DNA from: Sphingobacterium allocomposti
GTDB lineage: Bacteria > Bacteroidota > Bacteroidia > Sphingobacteriales > Sphingobacteriaceae
Length of the DNA: 64,000 nucleotides
Direction: 5' to 3'
NCBI RefSeq assembly: GCF_008124885.1
Contig: NZ_VNHX01000002.1
Span: 124,001-188,000, forward strand
Position numbers and translations under genes: made by a program. Shown piece after piece: positions 63,222-64,000 of this stretch. The number at the start of each line of letters is the position of its first letter. Position 1 is the first letter of the stretch. The notes below the pieces were generated by a model. The model saw nothing but the letters and a program-made list of their open reading frames with translations. It was not told where the DNA came from and made no database searches.

Positions 63222-64000
63222 ATGAAAAGAAATAGAGTACGTTTGTATTCTACCTGTATTTTATTGTTTGCGCTGGGCTTGGAAAGCCCTAATCTGTATG
63301 CGCAAGTAGAAACAAAGCCGATCATCAATGCATCGATTACGGGAACCGTCATTGATGGAGAAACCAAGGAACCTTTGGCGGGTGTCACTGTCCAGCTGGA
63401 GGCCGTCACCCATAGTGTAAAGACCGATGTAGATGGTAAGTTCCGTTTTGTAACCGGACAGAAGTTGCCGGTTACGGTGGTGGTGACTTATGTCGGTTAT
63501 CAACGAAAAAGTGTGGTACTCTCCGAGCCGTCTTCTGTAATAGAGTTGAGCCCTTCGGTAGAAAACCTCAACGAGGTAGTCGTTACTTCCCGAAGGCGAA
63601 GGGAACAGCTTCAGGACATACCGCTTCCGGTATCCCTGATCCGCTCGGCAACCATTGAAGATGCGGGGGCATTCAACGTGAGCCGCATTAAGGAGATCGT
63701 TCCTACCGTACAGCTATATGCATCAAATGCAAGAAATACCACGCTAAACATACGCGGGCTGGGGTCTACGTATGGTCTCACCAACGATGGTATAGACCCC
63801 GGTGTAGGCTTCTACCTCGATGGGGTATATATGGCCCGCCCAGCGGCAACATGGCTGGACTTTATTGATATTGAACAAATAGAAGTCCTGCGGGGACCGC
63901 AGGGTACGCTGTTTGGAAAAAATACGACGGCTGGGGCATTCAACATTACTTCCCGTCTTCCTTATTTCCACCCAGAAGCCAACTTCGAGGTAAACTATGG
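63222..64000 (+). CDS. TonB-dependent receptor, 5' part (cut by window end)
   Basis: The first ~259 residues of a receptor, open at the window edge. Signal peptide to about 27 (NLYAQ), a CarboxypepD_reg-like domain (~37-115, SITGTVIDGETKEPLAGVTV), a TonB-box-like LNEVVVTSRRRRE, then a plug with QDIPLPVSLI, NIRGLGSTYG, VLRGPQGTLFGKNTTAGAFN. The plug is of the iron-complex/proteobacterial type (QDxPxxVS, RGPQGTLFGKN) rather than the SusC type, although the N-terminal extension is typical of Bacteroidota. The ligand cannot be told. Confidence 0.9.
   Translation, partial: MKRNRVRLYSTCILLFALGLESPNLYAQVETKPIINASITGTVIDGETKEPLAGVTVQLEAVTHSVKTDVDGKFRFVTGQKLPVTVVVTYVGYQRKSVVLSEPSSVIELSPSVENLNEVVVTSRRRREQLQDIPLPVSLIRSATIEDAGAFNVSRIKEIVPTVQLYASNARNTTLNIRGLGSTYGLTNDGIDPGVGFYLDGVYMARPAATWLDFIDIEQIEVLRGPQGTLFGKNTTAGAFNITSRLPYFHPEANFEVNY

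Overview
The window comes from a Bacteroidota chromosome, most likely family Sphingobacteriaceae. The evidence is: TonB-dependent receptors with CarboxypepD_reg-like N-terminal domains, one paired with a DUF4249 lipoprotein; a RemB/Wzi-like outer-membrane protein; DUF4783, DUF3467 and DUF4397-type genes; a thrS-infC-rpmI-rplT cluster; and many promoters of the Bacteroidota form TTG-N20-TAnnTTTG. The rather balanced base composition suggests a Parapedobacter/Olivibacter-like genome rather than a low-GC Pedobacter, but this is inference. No rRNA or tRNA gene, CRISPR array or prophage was seen.

Layout. 1-7.4 kb: a DUF4397-like lipoprotein, an EamA transporter, an Lrp/AsnC regulator divergent from a 973-residue FAD/Fe-S 2-hydroxyacid dehydrogenase, and a lipoprotein. 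7.5-13.65 kb (minus strand): the standout locus, a putative copper-acquisition operon. It encodes a YtkA/FixH-like lipoprotein, an OprC/NosA-like TonB receptor carrying both copper-site motifs (CxxxM and HxM), a small cysteine-motif protein, MbnP, and an MbnH-like dihaem protein. A second copy of the small cysteine-motif protein lies upstream. 13.7-18.6 kb: a secreted propeller-like protein, an esterase, and a TonB receptor with its DUF4249 partner. 18.6-23.4 kb: a polysaccharide deacetylase divergent from tolC-hlyD-HhH-apt. 23.6-32 kb: M48 protease, DUF4783-nadC-plsY, gpmI with an overlapping lipoprotein, and ndh-polX (polymerase site degenerate, PHP nuclease site intact).

32.2-35.3 kb: an acyl-ACP desaturase next to a MarR-FNR-ferredoxin operon, which looks like a complete electron chain for making unsaturated fatty acids. 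35.3-46.7 kb: sufS-sufE, murI, a GH125 mannosidase with a Tat-type signal, a RemB-like protein, aroQ, a Bcr/CflA exporter, lgt, an M42 peptidase and DUF3467. 46.8-52.3 kb: a GNAT-nitrilase fusion, thioesterase, DUF819 protein, Gfo/Idh/MocA oxidoreductase and queE. 52.6-56.6 kb: thrS-infC-rpmI-rplT and a 2H phosphoesterase. 56.6-64 kb: a MocR regulator, bioB, a 990-bp IS982-family element with intact inverted repeats and a 7-bp target duplication but a frameshifted transposase, a receiver-only response regulator, DUF3050, a 98-bp tandem repeat, a small GNAT, and the 5' part of a TonB receptor cut by the window end.

Most of the window is housekeeping and cell-envelope genes in small operons. 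The copper locus is the best candidate for a system not yet fully described: the parts of a methanobactin-type copper import pathway are present without any visible methanobactin biosynthesis genes, plus a small conserved cysteine protein of unknown role.
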